Assembly (NCBI RefSeq): GCF_003990975.1 | Contig: NZ_RZJR01000002.1 | Coordinates: 342,835-406,834 of the forward strand | Origin: Cohnella sp. AR92 | GTDB lineage: Bacteria; Bacillota; Bacilli; Paenibacillales; Paenibacillaceae | Direction of reading: 5' to 3' | Length of the DNA stretch: 64,000 bases | Shown: positions 27,238-35,724 of the stretch, one piece after another | Position numbering within the stretch: position 1 is the first letter of the stretch | Layout of the letters: each line of letters opens with the position of its first letter | The notes under the pieces: generated by a model | Database searches by the model: none | Told to the model about the DNA's origin: nothing | What the model saw: the letters and a program-made list of their open reading frames with translations, nothing else | Program-made: the position numbers and the translations under genes

Positions 27238-27429
27238 ATGGACAACTATGAACTATTGTAGAAGAAAACAGGGTTTGAAATAAGTCGGCAAGAATTCGAA
27301 GCCGGGGTAACATTCATGAATGGTAAGATGGAAGGACACCCAGCTTTAATTACAGCTTTACGGGAAACAAGCCTGGGCGGTTGCAGCGCCCTATATAAAG
27401 AGAGCTACCGAAAGGCAGCTTATCCATAA
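27238..27429 (+). pseudogene. Small gene interrupted by an in-frame TAG
   Basis: AAAAGGGG lies nine bases before ATG 27238. The frame reads MDNYELL, then TAG at 27259-27261, then continues for 55 codons (KKTGFEISRQEFEAGVTFMN, ending in YKESYRKAAYP) to TAA at 27427. The downstream part has ordinary protein-like composition and a strong hairpin with a T-rich tail follows, so this looks like a real small gene of about 62 codons with one nonsense change. An alternative is internal initiation at Met codons near 27316. Family unknown; possibly phage- or plasmid-derived. Confidence 0.5.
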
Positions 27430-27472
27430 TACCAGTTCCATAAATTCCGAAGAACAGGACAAATAAGCAAAA

Positions 27473-27516
27473 GTCGCGTAGCGGGGCTGTATCCCGTTCT
27501 ATGCGGCTTTGATTTT
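27473..27516 (+). terminator. Hairpin terminator after the interrupted small gene
   Basis: GTCGCGTAG and CGGG pair with CCCG and CTATGCGGC (a 13-bp stem with two wobbles and a TT bulge), followed by TTTGATTTT. Confidence 0.6.
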
Positions 27517-27606
27517 ACCAGTTGCTACGTCGTTTGCATATGGTGAACATACATATCTACCGTATGAGAACAGGTGGAAGTTGGTCGGACTCTGTGCTGG
27601 TTGATC

Positions 27607-27631
27607 AAAACCCTTGATATATAAGGGTTTT
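27607..27631. repeat. Perfect inverted repeat with A+T spacer
   Basis: AAAACCCTT and AAGGGTTTT flank the 7-base spacer GATATAT. It may be a bidirectional terminator; the symmetrical 9-7-9 layout also resembles a tyrosine-recombinase core site. Confidence 0.5.
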
Positions 27632-27673
27632 GTCGATGACTTATTGTACTATCGGTTTGATTGTTATTGGTTG

Positions 27674-27690
27674 TTGACGATGATCGTCAA
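27674..27690. promoter_or_regulatory. 17-base palindrome, possible operator
   Basis: TTGACGAT, one central G and ATCGTCAA form a perfect 8-bp inverted repeat, typical of a dimeric repressor site. No adjacent regulator gene is present. Confidence 0.4.
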
Positions 27691-27898
27691 TAAGCCGTAA
27701 AGGTTCTACACAAAACAAAAATCCTCCGTTGGCTTGTTAGAGCAAGTCACGAAAAAGAGTTTTACTATCTGAGTTTTGTGTGCCGATAAGATACTACAAG
27801 TAGATTTTTGTTATCCAACTCGCTCACTTCCCAACATTAAAAGACTCTTTTTTGGGATGACGTTTTTTTACAGGTTCACTTTCGTTAATCTTGTTATC

Positions 27899-29191
27899 CT
27901 AAGTTTCTATTAACAACTTCAACGAACTTCCTTCTGTGGGGTCATTAGTACCAAGTAGACCACGAAAGGCACGGGCAAGAATCGCTTTTTTCATCCCTTC
28001 GATTTGATCAATGACATCAACAAGCTCTTTTATTTCATGTTCCTTAGAAAATAACTTATCAAGAATTAGAACTACTTCTTGCTGTTCAGGTATTGTTGGA
28101 ATTGGCACTTTTAGTCTGGAAAGCTCTTTTTGGTTTATTTTTGGAAGAACTGATCTTGAACCAGCGGAGGATGCTTGCTCTAAGAATGCATCAGATAACA
28201 TATAGTACCATAAATATTTAGTATCCTCTTTTGCTTCTATGGGATACATATCTGCACTACACAATCCATCAAAATCTACAAGCACTACTTTTGATAAATA
28301 AGGTCGTATCTTTGAATATAAAATTTGACCCTTATAGAATTTATGTTTTCCACTAGTTACTCCATCTTCTTTTATGGTGCGGTATTCTAATAATCTACCT
28401 GTTCTGCGTTCAATATTGTCTGGTGCAATATGCGGGCTATCCATGAATTCACTTGGATCAACTAAATTGCTTTTAATATCTGCTACTTGATCAAATGTCT
28501 TTTCTGACCAAGTATCCTTTCCAATGCCATGCTCTTCCCGCCATTTCCCAGTGAGCTCACCTGTAAAGGCTTTGTGAAGGATAGCGGCTTTACGTGTTTC
28601 AAAGCTATCTAAAGCACTTTGTGCCAGTTCCTCTGCCTGATCGAGCTTTGTAAACAGGCTTTCAATTCGGTCAACGATACGTTGTTGTTCTACGATTGAA
28701 GGAACAGGGATTGGGATCTTATTCATATTGTCTTGTGTCATTTTGGGTTGAGCACTACCAGTAACATAAGGAATAAGATCAATTGAGTTAATGTAGTAAC
28801 ATAAATAATCTAAGCTCATAATACTGCTCATTCCTAATACGTGTGCATGGTTGTTTACCCAGTACTTACCTTCAGCAATAAACGCTATTGGCTTACTCCT
28901 AGTAACAAGATTTGCTCCATCTTCTCCAATTAAAAGAAGTCGTTCATCGAATATGAAATCTTCAACCTTGTCAATTACTCCAGAAGCGCCGTAATAATCA
29001 TACTTCTTCTCCATAGTTCCTCTTTGTGTCGTAGAAAGTGGAACTCTCTTAGAATCATAGTTAATAGTTATAGCCTTTAGCCTCGTCCAAATCCAATTCT
29101 CGGGCACCCCATACGGCTGTTCATCCTCAGGCAACAATGCCTGTTTCAACAACTCATCTGCCGATAAACTTTGCTTCTTACCCCTAGTCAT
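27899..29191 (-). CDS. hsdS: Type I restriction enzyme specificity subunit HsdS
   Basis: 430 aa with two target-recognition domains separated by conserved helical spacers. The repeated motif occurs twice: IPIPVPSIVEQQRIVDRIESLFTKLDQAE near 165-195, and VPIPTIPEQQEVVLILDKLF near 370, each followed by a KAAILHKAFTGELTGKWR- or KKAILARAFRGLLG-type segment. Both halves appear intact, so the subunit should recognise a bipartite site, which cannot be read from sequence. The start ATG overlaps the hsdM stop (TAATG), so the two are translationally coupled. Confidence 0.93.
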   Translation of the reverse strand: MTRGKKQSLSADELLKQALLPEDEQPYGVPENWIWTRLKAITINYDSKRVPLSTTQRGTMEKKYDYYGASGVIDKVEDFIFDERLLLIGEDGANLVTRSKPIAFIAEGKYWVNNHAHVLGMSSIMSLDYLCYYINSIDLIPYVTGSAQPKMTQDNMNKIPIPVPSIVEQQRIVDRIESLFTKLDQAEELAQSALDSFETRKAAILHKAFTGELTGKWREEHGIGKDTWSEKTFDQVADIKSNLVDPSEFMDSPHIAPDNIERRTGRLLEYRTIKEDGVTSGKHKFYKGQILYSKIRPYLSKVVLVDFDGLCSADMYPIEAKEDTKYLWYYMLSDAFLEQASSAGSRSVLPKINQKELSRLKVPIPTIPEQQEVVLILDKLFSKEHEIKELVDVIDQIEGMKKAILARAFRGLLGTNDPTEGSSLKLLIET

Positions 29192-30609
29192 TAGCGAATA
29201 ACCTCCAATGACTTAAGTTCCTTCACGACGCTGAGGATCAAATCGACGGCTTCTTCAAGTTGCGCTACGACTTCTTCTCCACTTTCGATTGGATCTGGAA
29301 GATCATTGTAGTCCAATACGCTTTCATCACGAATAAGCCCTAGATCAAGGCTGTTGTTCTTCTCACGAATTTGCTCACGTTTGAACACATTCCAACGCTC
29401 ATCCTGTACCTTGTGACGGTCTTCCGCAGTGTAAGCCGAAACAAACGCATCAAAATGTTCTGTCTTAAGCGGATTTGTCTTACCGAATGAAGGCATGTTG
29501 GTGCGCAAATCATAGATCCATACTTCTTTTGTATTGTCCTTATCGGACTTGCCGCGCGTAAAGAAGAGCACATTGGTCTTAACGCCCTGTGCGTAGAAGA
29601 TACCAGTAGGCAGACGCAAGATCGTATGCAAATTACACTTGTCCATCAAGTCGTTACGAATGGATGCGCCATCACCGTCAGCAAACAACACGTTATCTGG
29701 AAGCACGACCGCCGCGCGGGCTTCATTGTTTGCCTTCAAGCTGCGATAAATATGCTGCAAGAAGTTCAACTGCTTATTCGACGTAGGATAGGTGAAGTCA
29801 TCACGCGTTGCACGTTCACCGCCTTTTTTCGTGCCGAATGGCGGATTCGTGAGGACAACATCAAAGTCCTTCATTGTCTTCCCTTGATTAGACAACGTAT
29901 CTCCAAGAGTAATAGGGCCTTCGATATCGTGTAGCATCGCATTCATCAAGGCCAATCGATGGGTTTCATGGACAAGCTCTGAGCCAGAAAAAGCAAATAA
30001 CCGTTGGAAATCCTGATCCTCGAGATTTAGATCAAACAGATTGTTTGTATTATCCTTCACATAGCGATCCGCTGCGATCATGAAACCGAATGTGCCGCAT
30101 GCAGGGTCATTACAGCGTTCGCCTGGTTGTGGATTAACAAGCTTCGTCATCACGTCGATCAAGACGCGTGGAGTGAAGTACTGGCCAGCACCAGACTTTT
30201 TCTCGTTTGCATTTTTCTCAAGTAAGCCCTCATACAGGTTGCCAAGACCTTCTTCTTTAGCCGAATACCAATCGAGCGCGTCAATCGAAGTAATGAGCTT
30301 CTCCAGGTTCTTCGGCTCATCGATATTCGAAGAAGCACCTGCATAAATCTCACGTACTCGACCATTGGTATCCTCGCCTAAGTGGTTGAGCAGCTCCTTA
30401 TAGAATTTCTTAAGCTCAATGCCCTTTGGCTTAAGGAGTTGATCCCAACGGTATTGCTCTGGGATTTGCTCTTCTGTCTCGGTTTCTTTGGCCATCTTCA
30501 AGAACAGGATATAGGTAAGCTCCGTTACATATTGATGATACGTGATGCCGTCATCTCGGAGAACGTTACATAAGTTCCATAGTTTAGAAACGATCTCTTG
30601 GTTGTTCAA
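29191..30609 (-). CDS. hsdM: Type I restriction enzyme methyltransferase subunit HsdM
   Basis: 472 aa. The N-terminal HsdM helical domain (MNNQEIVSKLWNLCNVLRD) is followed by the N6-adenine methylase core with GAGQYFTPRVLIDVM, motif I DPACGTFGFM and catalytic motif IV DVVLTNPPFGTKKGG; LPDNVLFADGDG fits later motifs. It methylates adenine with HsdS and forms the nuclease complex with HsdR. It starts at a TTG overlapping the hsdR stop by 4 bases (TTGA). Composition is intermediate between the backbone and the A+T-rich protease genes. Confidence 0.95.
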   Translation of the reverse strand: MNNQEIVSKLWNLCNVLRDDGITYHQYVTELTYILFLKMAKETETEEQIPEQYRWDQLLKPKGIELKKFYKELLNHLGEDTNGRVREIYAGASSNIDEPKNLEKLITSIDALDWYSAKEEGLGNLYEGLLEKNANEKKSGAGQYFTPRVLIDVMTKLVNPQPGERCNDPACGTFGFMIAADRYVKDNTNNLFDLNLEDQDFQRLFAFSGSELVHETHRLALMNAMLHDIEGPITLGDTLSNQGKTMKDFDVVLTNPPFGTKKGGERATRDDFTYPTSNKQLNFLQHIYRSLKANNEARAAVVLPDNVLFADGDGASIRNDLMDKCNLHTILRLPTGIFYAQGVKTNVLFFTRGKSDKDNTKEVWIYDLRTNMPSFGKTNPLKTEHFDAFVSAYTAEDRHKVQDERWNVFKREQIREKNNSLDLGLIRDESVLDYNDLPDPIESGEEVVAQLEEAVDLILSVVKELKSLEVIR

Positions 30610-33600
30610 GCTGATTGTCCCCCGTCTTCAAATAAGTACTGATTCAACTCTGTAATAATGGTATCGAGTTGATCGTGGAATATCTTATTCATGCGATTAT
30701 AGCCGCCTTGATTCTTGAATGCACCCGTGTTAAATAGATCACAGTCCAACAACGGCTCGTGCAACAATACCGTTTCAATTCTTCCAAGCCAATCCAGCTC
30801 CATTTTACTAAAGGAGTGCTTCTGCTTCAGTTTGGTAATCGCATGTTTCGTGCGTTCTGCTCGGCTAACGAGTGCAGATCCTAGCGCTTCCTTGCGAATA
30901 AAGCTAATGATGTCTGCTGTAATGTCCTCATTAGACAGCTGCTTCCATGCAGAATTCAACTGCTGTTCTGAAAACCCTTCGCGGTCCAACTCCAATCGCA
31001 GGCTCTTCAAGCTTTCCCGCGTAAGATCGCTTGGCTTAGTACAAACCACTTGGAGAGCGGCGATTTTGTTCATGTTGTTTGTAATGAATGCTTTGAACTC
31101 ATCCAAGTAATCCCTTGGTTTTAAGCCTTTTCCATAACCACGATCATGAGAGACAAGCTCATCCTCTTTATTCGAAATCACCACAGCTCTTGGCCTACCT
31201 TTGCCGCCTTCATTCATGATATCAAACACTTTCCGATGTTCAAGTACGTAGGCTTTGGCTTGCTCTACTGGCATGTGTTTGACTTTCTCGATGAACTGGT
31301 CAGGCGTATCACCTTGCGCAATGTCTCTGAAATGAGCCATTACATCTTTCGTCATGTTCCGCTTCTTACGCTGCAGCTTGGCCACAATGAGATCAATTTG
31401 GTTTTGCAGCTGCTTCTCGGTCGGCAGAACATCAAGTCCATCCAGCAAATCATCAAATGAGGTAGAAGGTTGGATCACGACCTGTTTCATCGTATTAACA
31501 TCCTCAAGCGATTCATATACGCCAACAGGATCGTAAATTTCAAAATGCGTCTTGCCGATCTCAGAGCAGAGACGGGTAGCACGACCCATCATCTGTTCAA
31601 AAAGGATACGTGACTTGGCCCTCCGCATAAACACAAGGGTAGTAATTTTAGGTACATCAATGCCTGTCGTTAAGAGATCAACCGTAACGACGATATTGGG
31701 ATAGCGTTCATTCTTAAAGCGTTTGATCGCTTCCATGACTTTCTTAGGATTCCCACCGCCGATACTGCCTGTGATCTTCATGACCGCATCGTTGTCTACA
31801 TCGTATGGCTCATAAATCTCTTTAAGCAGCTTCACGATAACATCGGCATGGCTATCATCAACGGCAAAAATCAGCGTCTTCGCGTCGCCTTCAGGATTTA
31901 TGTCCTGAGCAATCTCAGCCAATACAGTGCGATTGAAATTCTCCGTGATAACCTGGCGGTTAAACTTCTCCACATCGAATTTTAACTCATCATCTAGCTC
32001 GCCACTATTTGTAATTTCTCCCGTTACAGGATCGTAAATCGGGACGACTTCACCTTTCTGATAGGTGATTCCATTTTTACTTAGTTTGGTGACAATCGTA
32101 TGCGGCGCTTCATGGTCAACAAGATAGCCTTCTACTACTGCACGACGATACGTGTAATTGAACACAGGCTGACCAAAAATCTTCGTCGTTTGAATCGCTG
32201 GCGTTGCCGTCAAGCCAATTTTGACCGCATTGAAGTAGTCGATTACCGCGCTATACTTACTCATGTAATCTTCCTGATTACGATATAGCAGCTCATCGTC
32301 ACTCATGTCCTTGTCTAAGATGTAGCCGCGATGCGCTTCATCTACGATAATAAGGTCATAGTCAGAAACAGCAGGAATGGTTTCACCCTCATTATAGAGT
32401 ACACGTTTGACCAAGCTTTGTACCGTAGCGACATGCACCTTGGTCTCTCTATCAATGTCTTTGTCGTTGAGCTCCTTGATGTTGTAAATGTTATCTAGTG
32501 TCAAGAGTTCTTCGATTTTGACTTCCTTGAACACATCCTGCGCCTGTTCTCCAAGTGAAGTGCGGTCAACAAGGAACAAGATGCGCTGGAAACGACCAGA
32601 TTTCAAGAAACGATACAACATCCCCAAAATCGTTCGCGTCTTACCTGTTCCCGTAGCCATCGATAGAAGTACTTTGTCCTGTCCATTGATAATGGCTTTT
32701 TCAGCTGCATCAATCGCTTCAATCTGGTATTCCCGAAGGTTGAGGCCATCTGGGTCACGCAGCAAATCATAAGGTATTGCACTCAGGGATTGATCGGCCA
32801 TATCCGTATCTTTATTCAACAACTCTACAATGCCATCTGGACTCATCCATCCTTGAAGGGCTTTGGAGATATTCGATTGTTTACGTACATCGAGGAACCA
32901 GATCCCCGATTTTGTCTCAAGCTGCTTCAAGTACTTCCGACCATTTGTTGCAAATACAAAAGGTACTTTATACTGACTCCAATTACCCACTTGATAAGCT
33001 GCATGTTCTTCACTTACGGATTGTGCATATTCCTTGCACTGGTTATCGATTACGGATGGAATATCGGTGTACTGACGCTTCGCTTCAATAATACCAACCA
33101 TTTGAAGCCCAACGAATAAAGCGTAATCGGCATAACCAGATTTACCGTTGGAGTTGCGTGTCGGCCATTCAGCGATGGCAATGTTACGACCTTTTTGCGG
33201 TCGAGTGCCTTTCGAATATCGTAAATGAACCGTATCTGCTTCCCATCCAACCTTACGTAACTGCTCGTCGATAATGTATCTCGTCTGCTCCTCAGAAAGT
33301 TGAAGCTGCTGGGCTGCACGACTTCCTCTTGAGGTACGTTCCTCAATGGTCATAGTTTGGGCAACTTTGGCTTTTTCAGCAAGCTGCGTCAGCTCTTCAA
33401 TCTTGGCCTCTTTCTCGCGAAGAATGGCTTCGTAATCAACCTTCGCTTGAGACTTCTCAAGAGGCAATACAAAACGTTCGGGACTATATTGCCAATCACC
33501 ATACGTTTGCATAAACCAAATGCATAGCTCATGGGTCATGCCCATTAAAACTTTACATTGTTCAAGCGAATCGTAGTTCGCATGAACAGCTTTATTCCGA

Positions 33601-33869
33601 GCCATGCGTAAGCTGTATAAGATATCGTCAATCTCGCGTGGTAGCAGTCCATTCCCCTTTAAAAGCTTAATACGATTAGCATGCGTATTGTCGTAACTTG
33701 GAGGTTGGATGCCATCGAACTGCATCATGAGATTGACGATCGTTTCGCCCAGTAATCCCAATTTGATTAAGCATGAATTTGGGTCCGAATATAGATATTC
33801 TTCTGCGGTTGCACCGATTTGAGCCAGTATCGGAAAGGTGCGTTCTAAGAATATAAAATTGTATTCCAC
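30606..33869 (-). CDS. hsdR: Type I restriction enzyme endonuclease/translocase subunit HsdR
   Basis: About 1087 aa. The N-terminus resembles DUF4145 (residues about 1-120; MARNKAVHANYDS). A nuclease motif follows (GYADYALFVGLQMVGIIEAKRQ, with the D...ExK pattern), then SF2 motor domains with Walker A MATGTGKT, DEAH box IIVDEAHRG, GLTATP and QMMGRATRL, then a C-terminal HsdM-binding region. It translocates and cleaves unmethylated DNA. AGGAGG lies 6 bases before GTG 33869, which is preferred over an ATG five codons upstream that overlaps the ribosome site. It heads an intact hsdR-hsdM-hsdS operon. Confidence 0.94.
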   Translation of the reverse strand: MEYNFIFLERTFPILAQIGATAEEYLYSDPNSCLIKLGLLGETIVNLMMQFDGIQPPSYDNTHANRIKLLKGNGLLPREIDDILYSLRMARNKAVHANYDSLEQCKVLMGMTHELCIWFMQTYGDWQYSPERFVLPLEKSQAKVDYEAILREKEAKIEELTQLAEKAKVAQTMTIEERTSRGSRAAQQLQLSEEQTRYIIDEQLRKVGWEADTVHLRYSKGTRPQKGRNIAIAEWPTRNSNGKSGYADYALFVGLQMVGIIEAKRQYTDIPSVIDNQCKEYAQSVSEEHAAYQVGNWSQYKVPFVFATNGRKYLKQLETKSGIWFLDVRKQSNISKALQGWMSPDGIVELLNKDTDMADQSLSAIPYDLLRDPDGLNLREYQIEAIDAAEKAIINGQDKVLLSMATGTGKTRTILGMLYRFLKSGRFQRILFLVDRTSLGEQAQDVFKEVKIEELLTLDNIYNIKELNDKDIDRETKVHVATVQSLVKRVLYNEGETIPAVSDYDLIIVDEAHRGYILDKDMSDDELLYRNQEDYMSKYSAVIDYFNAVKIGLTATPAIQTTKIFGQPVFNYTYRRAVVEGYLVDHEAPHTIVTKLSKNGITYQKGEVVPIYDPVTGEITNSGELDDELKFDVEKFNRQVITENFNRTVLAEIAQDINPEGDAKTLIFAVDDSHADVIVKLLKEIYEPYDVDNDAVMKITGSIGGGNPKKVMEAIKRFKNERYPNIVVTVDLLTTGIDVPKITTLVFMRRAKSRILFEQMMGRATRLCSEIGKTHFEIYDPVGVYESLEDVNTMKQVVIQPSTSFDDLLDGLDVLPTEKQLQNQIDLIVAKLQRKKRNMTKDVMAHFRDIAQGDTPDQFIEKVKHMPVEQAKAYVLEHRKVFDIMNEGGKGRPRAVVISNKEDELVSHDRGYGKGLKPRDYLDEFKAFITNNMNKIAALQVVCTKPSDLTRESLKSLRLELDREGFSEQQLNSAWKQLSNEDITADIISFIRKEALGSALVSRAERTKHAITKLKQKHSFSKMELDWLGRIETVLLHEPLLDCDLFNTGAFKNQGGYNRMNKIFHDQLDTIITELNQYLFEDGGQSA

Positions 33870-34091
33870 TCTGATCCTCCTCATGCACAGATAAGTTGCA
33901 TTTATCGGTTATCACATAGAACTAGAGCGATATGTCTTAAGCACTATTCCTATTTCGCTATAATGACTACAAGTTCCTTCAAACAGGAGAAGTGGAAAGT
34001 TATTACACTAGAATTATCCGAATACTTCCATCCCCCCCTACCATTCGACAATCCCCATCCTTCCCCTTTATTCCGACTTCATTCCCCCTCC

Positions 34092-34120
34092 TTGACGCCC
34101 CCCGCCCCGCCCCTCACAAT
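34092..34120 (+). promoter_or_regulatory. Candidate promoter of the two-component operon
   Basis: TTGACG (34092-34097), a 17-base C-rich spacer and CACAAT (34115-34120) form a plausible sigma-A promoter about 36 bases upstream of the response-regulator start. The spacer is almost pure C/G, which is odd. Confidence 0.4.
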
Positions 34121-34155
34121 AGGTAGAACTATACTGCTAGAGTAGGTGCTTGCCC

Positions 34156-35724
34156 GTGAGAAAAATAGCCGTGCTGATGATAGACGATGAGATTCTGGCC
34201 ATGGAGCACATGAAGCGACTGGTCGATTGGGAGGCGCTTGGCTTCGAGGTGGCGGATTGCGTCACCAATCCGAAGAAAGCGCTATCAATTGCGGCGGAGC
34301 TCAAGCCGCAGTTGATTATCGCGGATATCCGCATGCCGATCATGAACGGCCTGGAGCTCGCCAAGCTTGTCCTGAAGGCAGGCCTGAATCCGCGGATCGT
34401 GCTGCTGACCTCCCATAAAGAATTCGAGTACGCCAAGGAAGCGATGAAGCTCGGAATCTCCGATTATTGGGTGAAGCACGAGATCGATTCGGCCAGCCTG
34501 ACGCAGGAGCTTCTCCGTCTGCGCGAGGAGATGCGCAGCGCGTCCGATCTTCAGGACGCCGTTCGCCGCCAGCTTCTCGGAGACCTGCTGACCCGGGGAA
34601 CGATCTCTCCCGAGCAGTGGAAGACGATCGCCGGATCGAAGGCCGATGGCGAGACGCTAAGGCTTGTCGCGCTGCGCGCCGATAAGCCATTCCCCGTTCT
34701 TGCCGAAGCCAACTCGCAGAAGGCACTCCCCATTCCAACCGACTTGTACCCTCTCCTCGACTTCGAGGACGAGTTCCTCTCCCACATCGGTTTCGTCGCC
34801 ATCGGCGAAACGCTCTGCGTCGTCCTGCAAGAAGGCGGCGTCAGCGCCGGGCGCAAGCGGGAGCGGCTGCTTGCGGCGACCGAGCAGCTTCGGGAACGAT
34901 TCCAGCAAGCAAACAACCGCCCGGCATGCGCGGTCGTCTCTGCCGAGCTTCGGGATTGGAGATCGCTTCCCGAGCAGTACGCGGAAGCTTCCCGATGGCT
35001 GGAGCGATCCGTCTTCTTCGGCAAGCGGTACACGGTCTTCCTGGAGAACGAGCCCTTCCCCTCGGACGGCAATAAGCTCCTCTGGGAGCCTTCCGTTGCC
35101 GACTTGGAGCAAGCCGCCAGAGCGCGAGACAACGCCGCTATCGGCCCTATCCTAACGTCCTTATTCGCTCTGGCTATCCAAGAGCAGGACCCTGTCGGCC
35201 TTGCCGAGTGCTGCCGCCAGCTGGCGATTCTCTTGAATCGCCTACGCGCCGTTTCCGGACTCGACTCCTTGGACCGCATGCAGCGGAACGAGCGGCTCGC
35301 CGATCCTTCTTCTTGGACTCGCGTAGAAGGAATCCGCGATTGGTTCCTGCAGCAATTCGAGCAGATTCTAGCCGAACAAATGTCGTCTCCCTCCTATTCC
35401 CGCAAGGTCAGGCAAGCGCTGGATTACATTCGCGACCATTACGCCGAGGAATTGACGGCCGACGCGATCGCGGAGAAGCTTGGCATCAGCCGGGACCATC
35501 TGCGTCATCTGTTCAAGGAGGAGACCGGCCAGACCGTCCTCGACACGCTGACCCAAGTCCGCATGGAGCAAGCCAAGAAGCTCCTAAGGGACGGCAGTCT
35601 CAGAATCTACGAGATCGCGGAGCGAGTCGGCTACCGGAACAGCCAGTACTTCAGCCAGGTGTTCCGCAAGCAGGTCGGCATGACCCCGCTGGAATACGTC
35701 GAGAGGCGGGAATCGCGGCCATGA
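34156..35724 (+). CDS. YesN-type response regulator (receiver plus AraC HTH)
   Basis: About 522 aa. An N-terminal receiver domain (acidic pair Asp10-Asp11 in MIDDE, phospho-acceptor Asp57 in IIADIRMP, Lys in LLTSHKEFEYAKEAM) is followed by a long linker and a C-terminal AraC-type double HTH (about 420-520; LTADAIAEKLGISRDHLRHLFKEETG and IYEIAERVGYRNSQYFSQVF). It should activate the adjacent sugar transporter when phosphorylated by the downstream kinase. GTG 34156 has AGGTG at 7 bases; a TTG two codons earlier is possible. It overlaps the kinase gene by 4 bases (ATGA). Confidence 0.92.
   Translation: MRKIAVLMIDDEILAMEHMKRLVDWEALGFEVADCVTNPKKALSIAAELKPQLIIADIRMPIMNGLELAKLVLKAGLNPRIVLLTSHKEFEYAKEAMKLGISDYWVKHEIDSASLTQELLRLREEMRSASDLQDAVRRQLLGDLLTRGTISPEQWKTIAGSKADGETLRLVALRADKPFPVLAEANSQKALPIPTDLYPLLDFEDEFLSHIGFVAIGETLCVVLQEGGVSAGRKRERLLAATEQLRERFQQANNRPACAVVSAELRDWRSLPEQYAEASRWLERSVFFGKRYTVFLENEPFPSDGNKLLWEPSVADLEQAARARDNAAIGPILTSLFALAIQEQDPVGLAECCRQLAILLNRLRAVSGLDSLDRMQRNERLADPSSWTRVEGIRDWFLQQFEQILAEQMSSPSYSRKVRQALDYIRDHYAEELTADAIAEKLGISRDHLRHLFKEETGQTVLDTLTQVRMEQAKKLLRDGSLRIYEIAERVGYRNSQYFSQVFRKQVGMTPLEYVERRESRP

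Noticed and set aside
33963..34145. Plus-strand 60-codon frame
   Set aside because: Pro/Leu/Ser-rich translation of the C-rich promoter region without a ribosome site.
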